A stretch of DNA of 64,000 nt from NCBI GenBank assembly GCA_003674045.1, contig PENC01000018.1, forward strand, positions 62,001-126,000. Direction: 5' to 3'. The notes beneath the pieces are model-generated. The model did no database searches and was not told the origin of the DNA. It saw only the letters and a program-made list of their open reading frames with translations. Positions 17,707 to 25,835 of the stretch are shown here, in pieces. The translations under genes were made by a program, and so were the position numbers. Position 1 is the stretch's first letter. Each line of letters opens with the position of its first letter. Source of the DNA: Streptomyces griseocarneus (GTDB lineage Bacteria > Actinomycetota > Actinomycetes > Streptomycetales > Streptomycetaceae).

Positions 17707-18855
17707 ATGGGTGTGCCCCTGACCAAGGGCGGCAACGTCTCGCTGACCAGGCAGGCGCCTGGTCTGACGGCGGTGACGGTCGGGCTGGGCTGGGAGGCGG
17801 GCCCCGGGTGCGAACTGGACGCCAGCGCGCTGCTGTGCGGCCAGTCCGGGAAGGTGCTGTCCGATCAGCACTTCGTCTTCTTCAACAACGTGAGCAGCCC
17901 GGAGGGCTCCGTCCGGCACTCGGGTGGTCCCGGAGCCGGGGACGCCGAGCAGATCCACGTCGACCTCGGCCGGGTACCGGCGGACGTGGCGAAGATCGTC
18001 TTCCCGGTGTCCCTCTACGAGGCCGCGTCCCGCGGGCAGGACTTCCGGCACGTCAGCCGGGCCCACATCCGCGTGGTCGACCAGAACAGCGGCGCCGAAC
18101 TGGCCCGCTTCGACATCCGGGCCACGGATGTCGGGACCGAGACCGCGATGGTCTTCGGCGAGCTGTACCGCCACGGCGCGGAGTGGAAGTTCCGGGCCGT
18201 GGGCCAGGGCTACGCCTCGGGCCTCGCGGGCATCGCCTCCGACTACGGCGTCGACGTCCTGCGCGAGGCGCCGGTCGCCGCCGCCCCGCCGGCCGCGCTC
18301 ATGAGTACTCAGAAATCCACCGGAGGCGGTACGGCGGTCACGCCGCCCGCCCCCTCCGTACCGGCGCCGCCGGCCGCCGCCCCACTGGCGGCTCCGCCCG
18401 TGGCCGTCGCGCCGGAGCAATCAACAGGGAGTTCTACCGTGACGTGCTTCTTCGACCCCACCCACGGCCCCGGCATGACGACGGTCACGTGGTCCCCGCA
18501 GTGGGGTGTGCCCCGCCCGGTCCAGACGTGCGGCGGCTGCGCGCAGCGGGTGCAGACCACGCCCCCGCCGTACTACACCCAGCCGCAGGCGGGGTACCCG
18601 CAGGCCGGTTACCCGCAGCCGGTCCAGCAGCAGGGGTACCCCCAGCAGGGCTACCCGGCTCAGCAGGGCTACCCGGCCCAGCACGGTGACCCGCAGCAGG
18701 GCGGGCAGCAGGGCGGGCAGCAGGGCGGCCGTCGCTTCGGCACGGGTGCGCTCATCGGGGCGGGCGCGGCCGGTCTGGTCGGCGGCGCGCTGCTCAACGA
18801 GGCGTTCAGCGACGACGAGCCCGACGTGATCGTCAACAACTACTACGAGGAGTGA
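17707..18855 (+). CDS. TerD-family protein with Gly-Tyr-Pro-Gln-rich C-terminal extension
   Basis: 382 residues; ATG 17707 follows GGAGG and GGAG. Residues 1 to about 195 are a TerD domain (GVPLTKGGNVSLTRQAPGL, then the calcium-binding acidic loops near CELDASALL and GDAEQIHVDL). A Pro/Ala linker follows, then TCFFDPTHGPGMTTVTW with two Cys in TCGGCAQ, a run of GYPQQ-like repeats, and a glycine-rich GTGALIGAGAAGLVGGALLNE segment before an acidic tail ending NNYYEE. TerD proteins bind calcium and take part in stress and membrane-linked complexes. Here there is no ter operon around it, so it is an orphan long form. Confidence 0.9.
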   Translation: MGVPLTKGGNVSLTRQAPGLTAVTVGLGWEAGPGCELDASALLCGQSGKVLSDQHFVFFNNVSSPEGSVRHSGGPGAGDAEQIHVDLGRVPADVAKIVFPVSLYEAASRGQDFRHVSRAHIRVVDQNSGAELARFDIRATDVGTETAMVFGELYRHGAEWKFRAVGQGYASGLAGIASDYGVDVLREAPVAAAPPAALMSTQKSTGGGTAVTPPAPSVPAPPAAAPLAAPPVAVAPEQSTGSSTVTCFFDPTHGPGMTTVTWSPQWGVPRPVQTCGGCAQRVQTTPPPYYTQPQAGYPQAGYPQPVQQQGYPQQGYPAQQGYPAQHGDPQQGGQQGGQQGGRRFGTGALIGAGAAGLVGGALLNEAFSDDEPDVIVNNYYEE

Positions 18856-18866
18856 CCGGTGTGGGT

Positions 18867-18898
18867 GCTGTCCGTCTCCCTGCGGGGAGGCGGACAGC
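18867..18898. terminator. Hairpin between convergent TerD and HAAS-type genes
   Basis: GCTGTCCGTCTCCC (18867-18880) pairs with GGGAGGCGGACAGC (18885-18898), one wobble, 4-nt loop. Position suits a two-way terminator. Confidence 0.65.
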
Positions 18899-18919
18899 GC
18901 CCGCACCCGAGCCGGGTGG

Positions 18920-19480
18920 TCAGCGCTTCCGCTTCCGTACGGCGGACACCGCGGCGGCCAGCGCGCCGGGGAGCACGAACAGCGCCGTACCCCAGAGCGG
19001 GACCTGAAGCAGCATCGGGCGCCCGCCGACCAGGAAGAGCAGCAGGAGCACGACGGGGAACGCGAAGCACAGCCCCATCCACTGCCACAGCGGCCAGCGC
19101 AGCACGGCACGCCAGTACGGGGTGAAGGACATCACGACGGCGAACAGCGCGACCGCCACGAACGAGGCGGGTACGACGGGCGTCCGGGCCGTCCAGCCGA
19201 CGAGGTGCCCCGCCGCCAGCAGCGCGACCGCCCCGGCGTACGCGTGCTCGCCCAGGCGCCGGAACAGCGCGCTCCGGCCGGGCGCCCGCCGGGCCGTCGC
19301 CCAGTCCGTGGCGAACGCGGTCACATCCTCGCCCACGACGGCCTCCGGGGACTTGCCCACGCGGGCCGCGTCCTCCAGGTGGTCCCGCAGTTCCGTGAGC
19401 ATGTCCGCGAGGTCCGCCTCGGGAACCTCCTGGAACATCCACTCCGTACGGCAGTGGTCGAGTACCTGGTCCTTGGTCAT
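18920..19480 (-). CDS. HAAS-type membrane protein paired with PadR
   Basis: 186 residues from ATG 19480, which overlaps the PadR stop by 4 nt (ATGA), implying translational coupling. The N-terminal 60 residues (HCRTEWMFQEVPEADLADMLTE) form the helical HAAS/DUF1700-like domain that goes with PadR regulators. Four hydrophobic segments follow from about residue 80, ending in a basic VRKRKR tail. Family members are thought to sense or titrate through contact with the PadR partner; that role here is inferred from the gene pair. Confidence 0.8.
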   Translation of the reverse strand: MTKDQVLDHCRTEWMFQEVPEADLADMLTELRDHLEDAARVGKSPEAVVGEDVTAFATDWATARRAPGRSALFRRLGEHAYAGAVALLAAGHLVGWTARTPVVPASFVAVALFAVVMSFTPYWRAVLRWPLWQWMGLCFAFPVVLLLLFLVGGRPMLLQVPLWGTALFVLPGALAAAVSAVRKRKR

Positions 19481-19866
19481 GCGATGCCCCCAGTCATGCG
19501 ATTTCCCTCCGTGATCCCGACGGACAGTGTCCGGTCGACCGCCCGCGCGAACGCCTCCCAGGACTCCCGCCCCGAGCCCAGCTCGGCGAGCCCGGCCTCG
19601 GTCAGCCGGTAGTACTTGCGGGGCGCGCCCCCCGACTCCGACGGCCGCCGGAAGCTGTCGAGCAGCCCGGCTTTCTCCAGGCGGGCGAGCAACGGGTAGA
19701 TGCTCCCCTCGCTCACCAGCTCCATCCCGCGCTCCGCCAGCCCTTCGACAATCTCGAAGCCGTACCGCGGCCGCTCGGCGACGAGCGCCAGCAGACACAG
19801 ATCGAGCACCCCCCGCAACAACTGGCTGCGCCGCGGGTCACCGTCCTTCGACCCCTTTACTGTCAT
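19477..19866 (-). CDS. PadR-family transcriptional regulator
   Basis: 129 residues from ATG 19866; an in-frame ATG at 19875 is possible. Winged-helix PadR domain across residues 12-100: LLRGVLDLCLLALVAERPRYGFEIVEGL, SEGSIYPLLARLEKAGLL, RKYYRLTEAGLAEL. No ribosome site precedes it, and the start codon lies inside a near-perfect palindrome, so the message is probably leaderless and self-repressed. It forms a two-gene operon with the HAAS-type membrane protein. Confidence 0.9.
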   Translation of the reverse strand: MTVKGSKDGDPRRSQLLRGVLDLCLLALVAERPRYGFEIVEGLAERGMELVSEGSIYPLLARLEKAGLLDSFRRPSESGGAPRKYYRLTEAGLAELGSGRESWEAFARAVDRTLSVGITEGNRMTGGIA

Positions 19867-19879
19867 GCAGTGCATGATA
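19861..19879. promoter_or_regulatory. Candidate PadR operator overlapping its own start codon
   Basis: TGTCATGCAGTGCATGATA: 9-bp arms with one mismatch around a central G. Both candidate padR starts (19866 and 19875) fall within it. PadR proteins bind such ATG-centred palindromes; autorepression is inferred. Confidence 0.6.
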
Positions 19880-19916
19880 GTGGATCGGGAGCCGCGCCGG
19901 GGCCGTGAACGGGGCC

Positions 19917-19962
19917 ATAAAAACAGACAGCGGGCACGGTCCGGGGTACGGACCGTGCCCGC
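19917..19962 (-). terminator. Intrinsic terminator of the Pr6Pr gene
   Basis: Perfect 14-bp stem GCGGGCACGGTCCG / CGGACCGTGCCCGC (19930-19943 and 19949-19962) with loop GGGTA. On the minus strand it is followed by TGTCTGTTTTTAT, a real U-tract. One of the best terminators in the window. Confidence 0.88.
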
Positions 19963-19982
19963 CCGCGTCGGCGGCGCCGCCC

Positions 19983-20705
19983 CTACCCGGGCGCGTGCAG
20001 CCCGGGACGGAAGCGGTCGATCAGGAAGATCACGAGAGCCAGACCGTAGAAGGCCAGGCCGAAGGTCACGGCATTGCTCAGCACGCCGAGATAGCCGTGG
20101 AGATCGACGTCGAGGAAGGGGTAGGGATAACGCCCCTCGATACCCGGGGAGAGAACAGCACCGCGGGCGAGGGCGAAGGGGAAATACAGCAGCGGGTAGA
20201 GCAGCCACTGCGCGGCGAAGACGAACCGGAAACGGCCCGGAGCGGTCAGCAGCAGCCAGTCGAGCACGGCGGCGATGGGAGTGACCGTGTGGAGGAGCTG
20301 GTTCGCGATCGACTCCAGCGGAGTACGGTCCGCGGTCATGGAGAAGCCGCTGGACGAATTGTCGAGCACGAAGTGGAAGACGACACCCGTGATGCAGATA
20401 TAGAGCAGAGCCGCACCGACAAGCCTGGGGGAAACAGCGGGCCGGGCGGTCCAGGCACGGTGGGCGGACCACGCGAAGACGAGCGCGACCAGCACGTTGG
20501 ACTGGATCGTGAAGTAGCTGAAGAGCCGCCCGAGGTCGTGCGAGTCGATGACATCGAAAACGATGCCGGTCAGCGCGGCCAGCGAGACGAGAGCACGAAA
20601 AGCCGCCGCGACGGGACGGCGACTCACCGGGACGACGGCCGCCGCCGGGACGCGCGCGGTGCTCGCCGTGCCGATACCGGAACGGGAAGAGGACGGGTCG
20701 ATCAT
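19983..20705 (-). CDS. Pr6Pr (FAR-17a/AIG1-like) integral membrane protein
   Basis: 240 residues with six hydrophobic segments after a 30-residue soluble N-terminus. Family marks are FSYFTIQSNVLVALVFAW (first helices), ITGVVFHFVLD, LLHTVTPIAAVLDWLL with its conserved HTVTP, and WLLYPLLYFPFALARG. Related eukaryotic AIG1/ADTRP proteins are threonine hydrolases for lipid esters; the bacterial Pr6Pr members are uncharacterised. The Thr and His needed in that family are present in the expected HTVTP helix. Ends at a strong terminator. Confidence 0.85.
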   Translation of the reverse strand: MIDPSSSRSGIGTASTARVPAAAVVPVSRRPVAAAFRALVSLAALTGIVFDVIDSHDLGRLFSYFTIQSNVLVALVFAWSAHRAWTARPAVSPRLVGAALLYICITGVVFHFVLDNSSSGFSMTADRTPLESIANQLLHTVTPIAAVLDWLLLTAPGRFRFVFAAQWLLYPLLYFPFALARGAVLSPGIEGRYPYPFLDVDLHGYLGVLSNAVTFGLAFYGLALVIFLIDRFRPGLHAPG

Positions 20706-20917
20706 CCGTCCACCGTACGTGTGATTCTACGCAAACGCTCCAATACTGGTGAAGGCGGTACACCTGGACCGCTGTGGCGCACGCCACACACAGGGGTGAT
20801 CCTTCGGTCACGTCGCGGGGGGGTAGGCCGTCGGTGTCGGCCGGCTCGTGCTGGGCTGCACCTCGCCCGGGGCCCCGCATGGCATCGAGCGCGGGCCGGA
20901 GGTCCGGGCCAGCGCCC

Positions 20918-21123
20918 GGCGCAATCTGGGACGCACTGCCGCGGATCACGGCACCGACGCTCGTCGTCCACGGCGCCGACGGCATGTTCAACCCCACCAC
21001 CAAAGCGATGCATCTCTCCCCCTCACCCGGCACGCGTATTCCGAGGAATTCGCCGACATCGCCACACCGCTGGTGCTCTCGTTCCTCTCGGAGGCCGGCG
21101 ACGCTATGTCCGGCGGTCCATGA
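20918..21123 (+). pseudogene. Remnant of an alpha/beta hydrolase C-terminus
   Basis: One frame reads IWDALPRITAPTLVVHGADGMFNPTTKAMH, the typical strand-7 block with the catalytic Asp of an alpha/beta hydrolase. It then shifts to another frame reading HAYSEEFADIATPLVLSFLSEAGDA, the usual last helix. No start or N-terminal half exists upstream, so it is a truncated, frameshifted relic. The surrounding 20706-21193 has nothing else. Confidence 0.7.
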
Positions 21124-21193
21124 GCGGAGCCGGAGTCGGATCTCCGTGACGGGACGATGCAGACCCACCGGACGGCCCTTGGAAGGAGCCGCT

Positions 21194-21928
21194 TCACATG
21201 TGGGGGAGCCACTCCTGGAGTCCGTCGAGATACCCGAGTTCCGACTCGATGTGCCGTCTGTCGTCCGCAGTGAGCTCCAGGCGACGCAGATCGGCGAGCC
21301 AGGGATCGGTGGGCTCGTCGAGGACCATGGCCAAGTCGACGAGGTGGCACAGGGCGATGGCCCGCTCGACCACCGAGGCGTCCGCGCCGTGCCTGCGCAC
21401 CGCGGACTTGAGCGCACGGAAGGCCTGCAGGTCATCGTTTTTGAACTCGCGCAGGATCCGGGCGTTGTCGAGCGCCTTGGCCAAGCCCGTCAGCTTCCTC
21501 GAGCCGCCGTATTCCAGCTCGGTGGGTTCGTCACGCTGGATGAATATGACCGAATTCCCGGACGGATCGATCAGCGTGAACCGGGACGCGCCGGGCCGGT
21601 AACGAGTGATCCGCGGAAGGCCGGAACTGAGCACCTTTCCGTAAGTCCGCCGCATCGCCGCGACGAACACCGCGTGATACGGCGCCACGGCGTCGACCAT
21701 GACCAGACAGCACCCGGATTCCTCCCGGGCCGGATCCAGACCCTTGGGTGCCGGGCCGAAACACAACTGGAATCCGCTCCACCGCAGCATCAGGAACACA
21801 TAGGGCTTGGTCTGTTTGTAGGTCGCCTCGAACCCCAGCGCCTCATAGAACGTCAAGGTCTCCTCCACCGAAGCGCACGGCATCAACGGCACCGTCGTCT
21901 CGTTCGGCAGAACCGCGGGCTCACTCAC
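21194..21928 (-). CDS. VOC (glyoxalase/bleomycin-resistance-like) protein with C-terminal helical extension
   Basis: 244 residues from GTG 21928 with GGAAGGGG upstream. Residues 10-125 form a VOC domain (TVPLMPCASVEETLTFYEALGF, RFTLIDPSGNSVIFIQRDEP). A second part, about 130-244, is all-helical (LAKALDNARILREFKNDDLQAFRALKSAVRR ... RRHIESELGYLDGLQEWL). The double layout is seen in several Streptomyces VOC proteins. The metal-ligand pattern is incomplete, so binding or resistance rather than enzyme activity is possible. Confidence 0.82.
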   Translation of the reverse strand: MSEPAVLPNETTVPLMPCASVEETLTFYEALGFEATYKQTKPYVFLMLRWSGFQLCFGPAPKGLDPAREESGCCLVMVDAVAPYHAVFVAAMRRTYGKVLSSGLPRITRYRPGASRFTLIDPSGNSVIFIQRDEPTELEYGGSRKLTGLAKALDNARILREFKNDDLQAFRALKSAVRRHGADASVVERAIALCHLVDLAMVLDEPTDPWLADLRRLELTADDRRHIESELGYLDGLQEWLPHM

Positions 21929-23160
21929 GTCATTCCCCTTCCAGGAGGCTCAGCGATGCTTGCACCCTCGGGCGACATCCGCATATGGGTCGTTCCGGAA
22001 ATCCCACCTCGCACCACCAACAGCCGACGTTGATCTGGCCGCGCCGGACGAAGACGACCAGGTCATCGCCGTAGGGTGCGGTCCCCCGAAGTGACGGTCG
22101 GGATCAGGCGGTGAGGCTGCAATTCTCCTGATCGGGGCCGGGGTAGTGACGTTGGTGTTCTCGGTTTGTCACGAAGGCCCGCGTAGAGGAGACCTTCTCC
22201 ATCCTGGGACAGGGGCCGCAGCGGCCGGACGACGTGACGTCCGCCGTCAGCCCGCCTCGCCGTATACGACAAGCCGCCAAGCAGCACAGGTCCGCCGAAG
22301 CATCGGGTCCGGGGGCCTGACACAGGTCGAGCCGGCTTACGCGGGGGTACCGACGCGTGCCCCCGCCCTCTTTGGCCAAAGGGGAGACATGGGGTTCACG
22401 GAACACCGCGGGACGTACTGGCGCGGCGGTACAAGATGGCGGCCGGTCAGTAGGGCACGCTGTCCGACAGTCGTGGGCGGGTCGTGAAGTCCCGTACGAA
22501 GCGGGAAACCAAGCAGGCCGCCGACGCAGCCGGGGCGAAGGTCCGCGCAGGCGAACAGACAGCTCCCGCGACCCAGCGGACCGCCCTCCCGTCCGACCGT
22601 GACGACGAGTTCCCTCACGACCGTCACCGACGGCTACACCAGCTGGCGCTGGGGCGAGCTCATCGCCCCGGAGACTCGGTACGTCCGCCCCACAACCCCG
22701 CATGCCCCGCGCTCGCCGGTGGCCGTACTCGACCGGCTCCTGCGCGAGCGCGCGGCAGCCCGCGCGACCCGCTAAGCAACCGTCAAGATTTTCTCCCGGA
22801 TTTCTCCCAAGCCGCGCCGCCCCGACGACCGGCACCGGCCGCCTTCCGCACGCGCGAGCCCCGGCTTCCGCGCAGGCCAGAGGCGGGAGAAGGGAGTTCA
22901 ACCACGCTCGCCGGGGAGGCTTATGAGCCGCTTCGGGAGGTTTGGCGCCCCCCGGCCGCCAAACCTCCCCCACCCCCGGCGCGTCCTTGCGCCCCCGCGA
23001 AAGTAAGCAGGTCAGCGGCACCCCCGTGGCTGCTGACCCGCGGGGTGATCCTGCCGGACCGGTGTCATTATTTCTGCGGGGAAGTTTTCTGCGGAAATTT
23101 TCCCCGTGGACTCGGCTTTCCTCTGTGGTGCCGGTCGTGATAACAGGAGAAGAAGCATCT
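21929..23160. other. Long gene-poor stretch
   Basis: About 1.2 kb with no well-supported gene except a possible 58-residue ORF at 22599. A minus-strand reading near 22107-22200 (AFVTNREHQRHYPGPDQENC then stop) looks faintly protein-like, as an old 3' end. Around 23060-23110 the DNA becomes AT-rich with repeated TTTCTGCGG and a GGGGAA...TTTTCCCC inverted pair just before the next gene, so this is probably its promoter. Otherwise nothing recognised. Confidence 0.45.
22599..22775 (+). CDS. Possible 58-residue small protein
   Basis: GTG 22599 to TAA 22775. Third codon positions are almost all G or C over the whole length, unlike the other frames, and the product has an aromatic stretch (DGYTSWRWGEL) and a basic C-terminal helix (VLDRLLRERAAARATR). 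No clear ribosome site precedes it, and the upstream frame at 22484-22600 is also open, so it may be the 3' piece of a frameshifted older gene. No family recognised. Confidence 0.35.
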   Translation: MTTSSLTTVTDGYTSWRWGELIAPETRYVRPTTPHAPRSPVAVLDRLLRERAAARATR

Positions 23161-23985
23161 TTGGACAAGGCAGCCATGCAGGCACTGCTCCGTGAGCGGC
23201 GGAGCCGGATCGCGCCGGAGGATCATGGGCTCGCTCGGCCGTCGCGGCAGGGGAGGCGGGCCCCGGGGCTGACACAGAGCCAGGTGGATCAGTTGTTGCA
23301 CCGGGCGCTCGGGACGTACAGCAGGCTGGAGACGGGCGCGTACCCCAACCCGCCGGAGGACCTGCTGCGGGACGTGGCGCGGCTGCTGGCGTTCTCGGAG
23401 CACGAGTGGGCGTCGCTGTGGCTGTACGCCGTGCACCGCAACCCGCCGTACCCGCTGCACCAGAGCGCCGGTACGGAGGTGCCGCGCGCCTGGCAGGACG
23501 TCGTCGAGGGCCAGTCGCACATGGCGTACATCACCGACCAGTCCTGGCGGGTGCTCGCGCACAACGAGGCGTTCGCCGACCTGTTCCCGCGCCGTGAGGT
23601 GCCGGAGAACACCTTGCGGTGGATGACGCTGCACCCGGAGGCCCGTACGGTGCTCACGGGCTGGCGCGAGCACTGGATACCGGTGATCCTGCCCCAGATG
23701 CGCGCGGCCGTGGCCGCGCTGCCGCACGACGAGACACTCGCGGAGCTGAAGGCGGACGTCCTCGCGGACCCGGTGGTGGGCCCGCTGTACACGGACGGCG
23801 GACAGGCTCGCGTGCATCCCGACGGGGACGAGCGGCCGCTGCTGCACCCGGTCAAGGGGCCCGGCTGGGTGACGATGTGCAGCGCCGGACCGCACGCGTC
23901 GCCGCGCGCCCGGCTGATGGTGCTGGTCTTCCGCACCGGTGAGGAGAGGTCGGCCGCCCGCAGCCCGTTGGGGTACACCGGCTGA
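23161..23985 (+). CDS. MmyB-like helix-turn-helix regulator
   Basis: 274 residues. Chosen start is TTG 23161 because the product then opens as (M)DKAAMQALLRERRSRI, the form usual in this family; AGGAGAAG precedes it. N-terminal XRE-type HTH (about 35-90: GLTQSQVDQLLHRALGTYSRLETG), followed by the MmyB/PAS-like ligand domain (100-270) with DQSWRVLAHNEAFADLF and ENTLRWM. These proteins often sit next to the gene they control; here the neighbour is the convergent MFS transporter. Ligand unknown. Confidence 0.88.
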   Translation: MDKAAMQALLRERRSRIAPEDHGLARPSRQGRRAPGLTQSQVDQLLHRALGTYSRLETGAYPNPPEDLLRDVARLLAFSEHEWASLWLYAVHRNPPYPLHQSAGTEVPRAWQDVVEGQSHMAYITDQSWRVLAHNEAFADLFPRREVPENTLRWMTLHPEARTVLTGWREHWIPVILPQMRAAVAALPHDETLAELKADVLADPVVGPLYTDGGQARVHPDGDERPLLHPVKGPGWVTMCSAGPHASPRARLMVLVFRTGEERSAARSPLGYTG

Positions 23986-24000
23986 CACCTCCGCAAGGCG

Positions 24001-24030
24001 CCCCACGACACCCCACGACACCCCACAACG
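24001..24030. repeat. Three tandem copies of a 10-bp unit
   Basis: CCCCACGACA three times (third copy imperfect) in the short gap between the convergent MmyB-like and MFS genes. Simple slippage repeat. Confidence 0.7.
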
Positions 24031-24032
24031 CC

Positions 24033-25589
24033 TCAGTGTGCCGAGTCCGCCGTGAAGTCCTTCGGGACCAGCGCCATCGCGAGCAGCGTCGCCACCGCGA
24101 CGATGCACACGGACACCACGGCGGTGACGGTCAGCGCGTCGTTGTACGCCGACCGGGCGACGGCCCGCAGGGCGCGGCCCGCCGGGCTGTCGTAGCCGAG
24201 GGAGCGGGCCACCTCGTCGGCGCCGCCGACCGACTGCCGTGCCCTGCCGAGGTCCTCGCCGCCGACCTCGGCGGGCAGTCCGGTCATGTGCCCCCGGAAG
24301 AGCGAGGTGTGGATGCTGCCGAGGAGGGCCACGCCGAAGCCGATGCCGAGTTCGTACGCGCTCTCCGAGACGGCGCCGGCCTGGCCGGCGCGTTCCGGGC
24401 GGACGGCGGAGACCATGACCGCGGCGGAGGCCGTGATCGCCATGCCGTCACCGATGCCGAAGGTGACGAGGGCGACGGCCACCGAGCCGTAGCCGAGCGG
24501 CTGCGGGGCGGCGGCCAGCACGGCGAAGCCGCACAGCAGCGCGGCCAGGCCCACTGTGAGGACGGTCCGCACCTTGACGTGGCGCAGCAGCCAGGGCGTC
24601 AGGAGGGACGAGACCAGCAGGGCGGCGGCTGCCGGGAGCGTATGTGCCCCGGCCGCCAGGGCGTCGTAGCCGTGGACGTACTGGAGCCAGAGCGAGATGA
24701 GGTACAGGGCGGCACCGATGGCCATCATGGCGATGAGCGTGGCGAGCGCGGCGGCCGTGAAGACGCGGTTGGTGAAGAGGCGGACGTCGAGCAGCGGGTC
24801 GTCGGAGACGAGCTGGCGGCGTACGAACCAGGTGAGCGCCGCGAGGCCGACGAGCAGCGCGGCCAGGTCGACGGGGCGGAAGCCGCCCGCCAGGTGTTTG
24901 ATGCCCCAGGCCGTGGCGATGATCCCGGCCACGGAGAGCACGGCGGACCTCAGGTCGAGGGCGTGGTGCGAGGGGCTGCGGTACTCGGGCAGCAGGACGT
25001 ACGCCGCGACGAGGGTGACCAGGACGACGGGCACGTTCACCCAGAAGGCCGCCGACCAGGAGAACGCGTTCACCAGGGCGCCGCCGACCAGCGGGCCGAT
25101 CGCCGCGCCCGCTCCGGCGACGGCGGCCCAGATGCCGATCGCCAGGTTGCGCTCGTGGGCGTCGGTGAAGATGGTGCGGATGAGGGAGAGGGTGGACGGC
25201 ATCACCATCGCGCCGCCGATGGCGAGCAGGACGCGGCCCGCGATCAGCTGGAGGACGCTCTCGGTCGTCCCGGCGGTGGCGGCGAGCACGGAGGCCAGGC
25301 CGAAGACGGCGAAGCCGCACATGAACAGCAGCTTCCTGCCGAACCGGTCACCGACCGCCCCCGCGGTGACCAGGAGGCCGCCCAGGACCAGGCCGTAGAT
25401 GTCGATGATCCACAGCTGTTCCAGGGCGTCCGGCCGCATCTCCTTGATGAGCGACGGCAGCGCGACGTTGAGGATGGTGGCGTCCATGGCCACCAGCAGG
25501 AGGCTGGCGCAGAGGACGGCGAGCATCGCCCAGCGGGCGGGGTCGGCCGCGGCCGGTTCCGGCGGGTCTGCGGAAGGGCCTCGGTCCAC
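24033..25589 (-). CDS. MFS transporter, DHA2 (14-TM) drug:H+ antiporter family
   Basis: 518 residues from GTG 25589 with AAGGGA upstream. Fourteen hydrophobic segments. Early motif LLLVAMDATILNVALPSL with the Asp in helix 1, motif A loop GAVGDRFGRKLLF and motif C-like GAAIGPLVGGALVNAFSWSAAFWVNVP mark it as an EmrB/QacA-type drug antiporter. Expected to export cationic or amphipathic compounds using the proton gradient. No adjacent TetR gene; the FAD-dependent gene is divergent, with about 245 bp between the starts. Confidence 0.92.
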   Translation of the reverse strand: MDRGPSADPPEPAAADPARWAMLAVLCASLLLVAMDATILNVALPSLIKEMRPDALEQLWIIDIYGLVLGGLLVTAGAVGDRFGRKLLFMCGFAVFGLASVLAATAGTTESVLQLIAGRVLLAIGGAMVMPSTLSLIRTIFTDAHERNLAIGIWAAVAGAGAAIGPLVGGALVNAFSWSAAFWVNVPVVLVTLVAAYVLLPEYRSPSHHALDLRSAVLSVAGIIATAWGIKHLAGGFRPVDLAALLVGLAALTWFVRRQLVSDDPLLDVRLFTNRVFTAAALATLIAMMAIGAALYLISLWLQYVHGYDALAAGAHTLPAAAALLVSSLLTPWLLRHVKVRTVLTVGLAALLCGFAVLAAAPQPLGYGSVAVALVTFGIGDGMAITASAAVMVSAVRPERAGQAGAVSESAYELGIGFGVALLGSIHTSLFRGHMTGLPAEVGGEDLGRARQSVGGADEVARSLGYDSPAGRALRAVARSAYNDALTVTAVVSVCIVAVATLLAMALVPKDFTADSAH

Positions 25590-25835
25590 GCGGTCCCGTC
25601 CCTTCGGGATCTTCGAGGGGGTCTCCGGGGTCCATCAGGGGTCATCGGGGGTCTCCGGAAGACGTCCCTGACGTCCCTTCGGAACCTAGCCTTCCGGCCC
25701 GCGGGCCGCATCCCGGGCGCCGGCCCGCCCTTTCCCGCCCCTGCCCGCCCTTTTCCGTCGTTTCCGCTGATGACGGCGTACGGGTTCCCGTGAACCGTCC
25801 GCTGGGCAGGGTGCAGTACGGAAAGGGAGGTGTCC

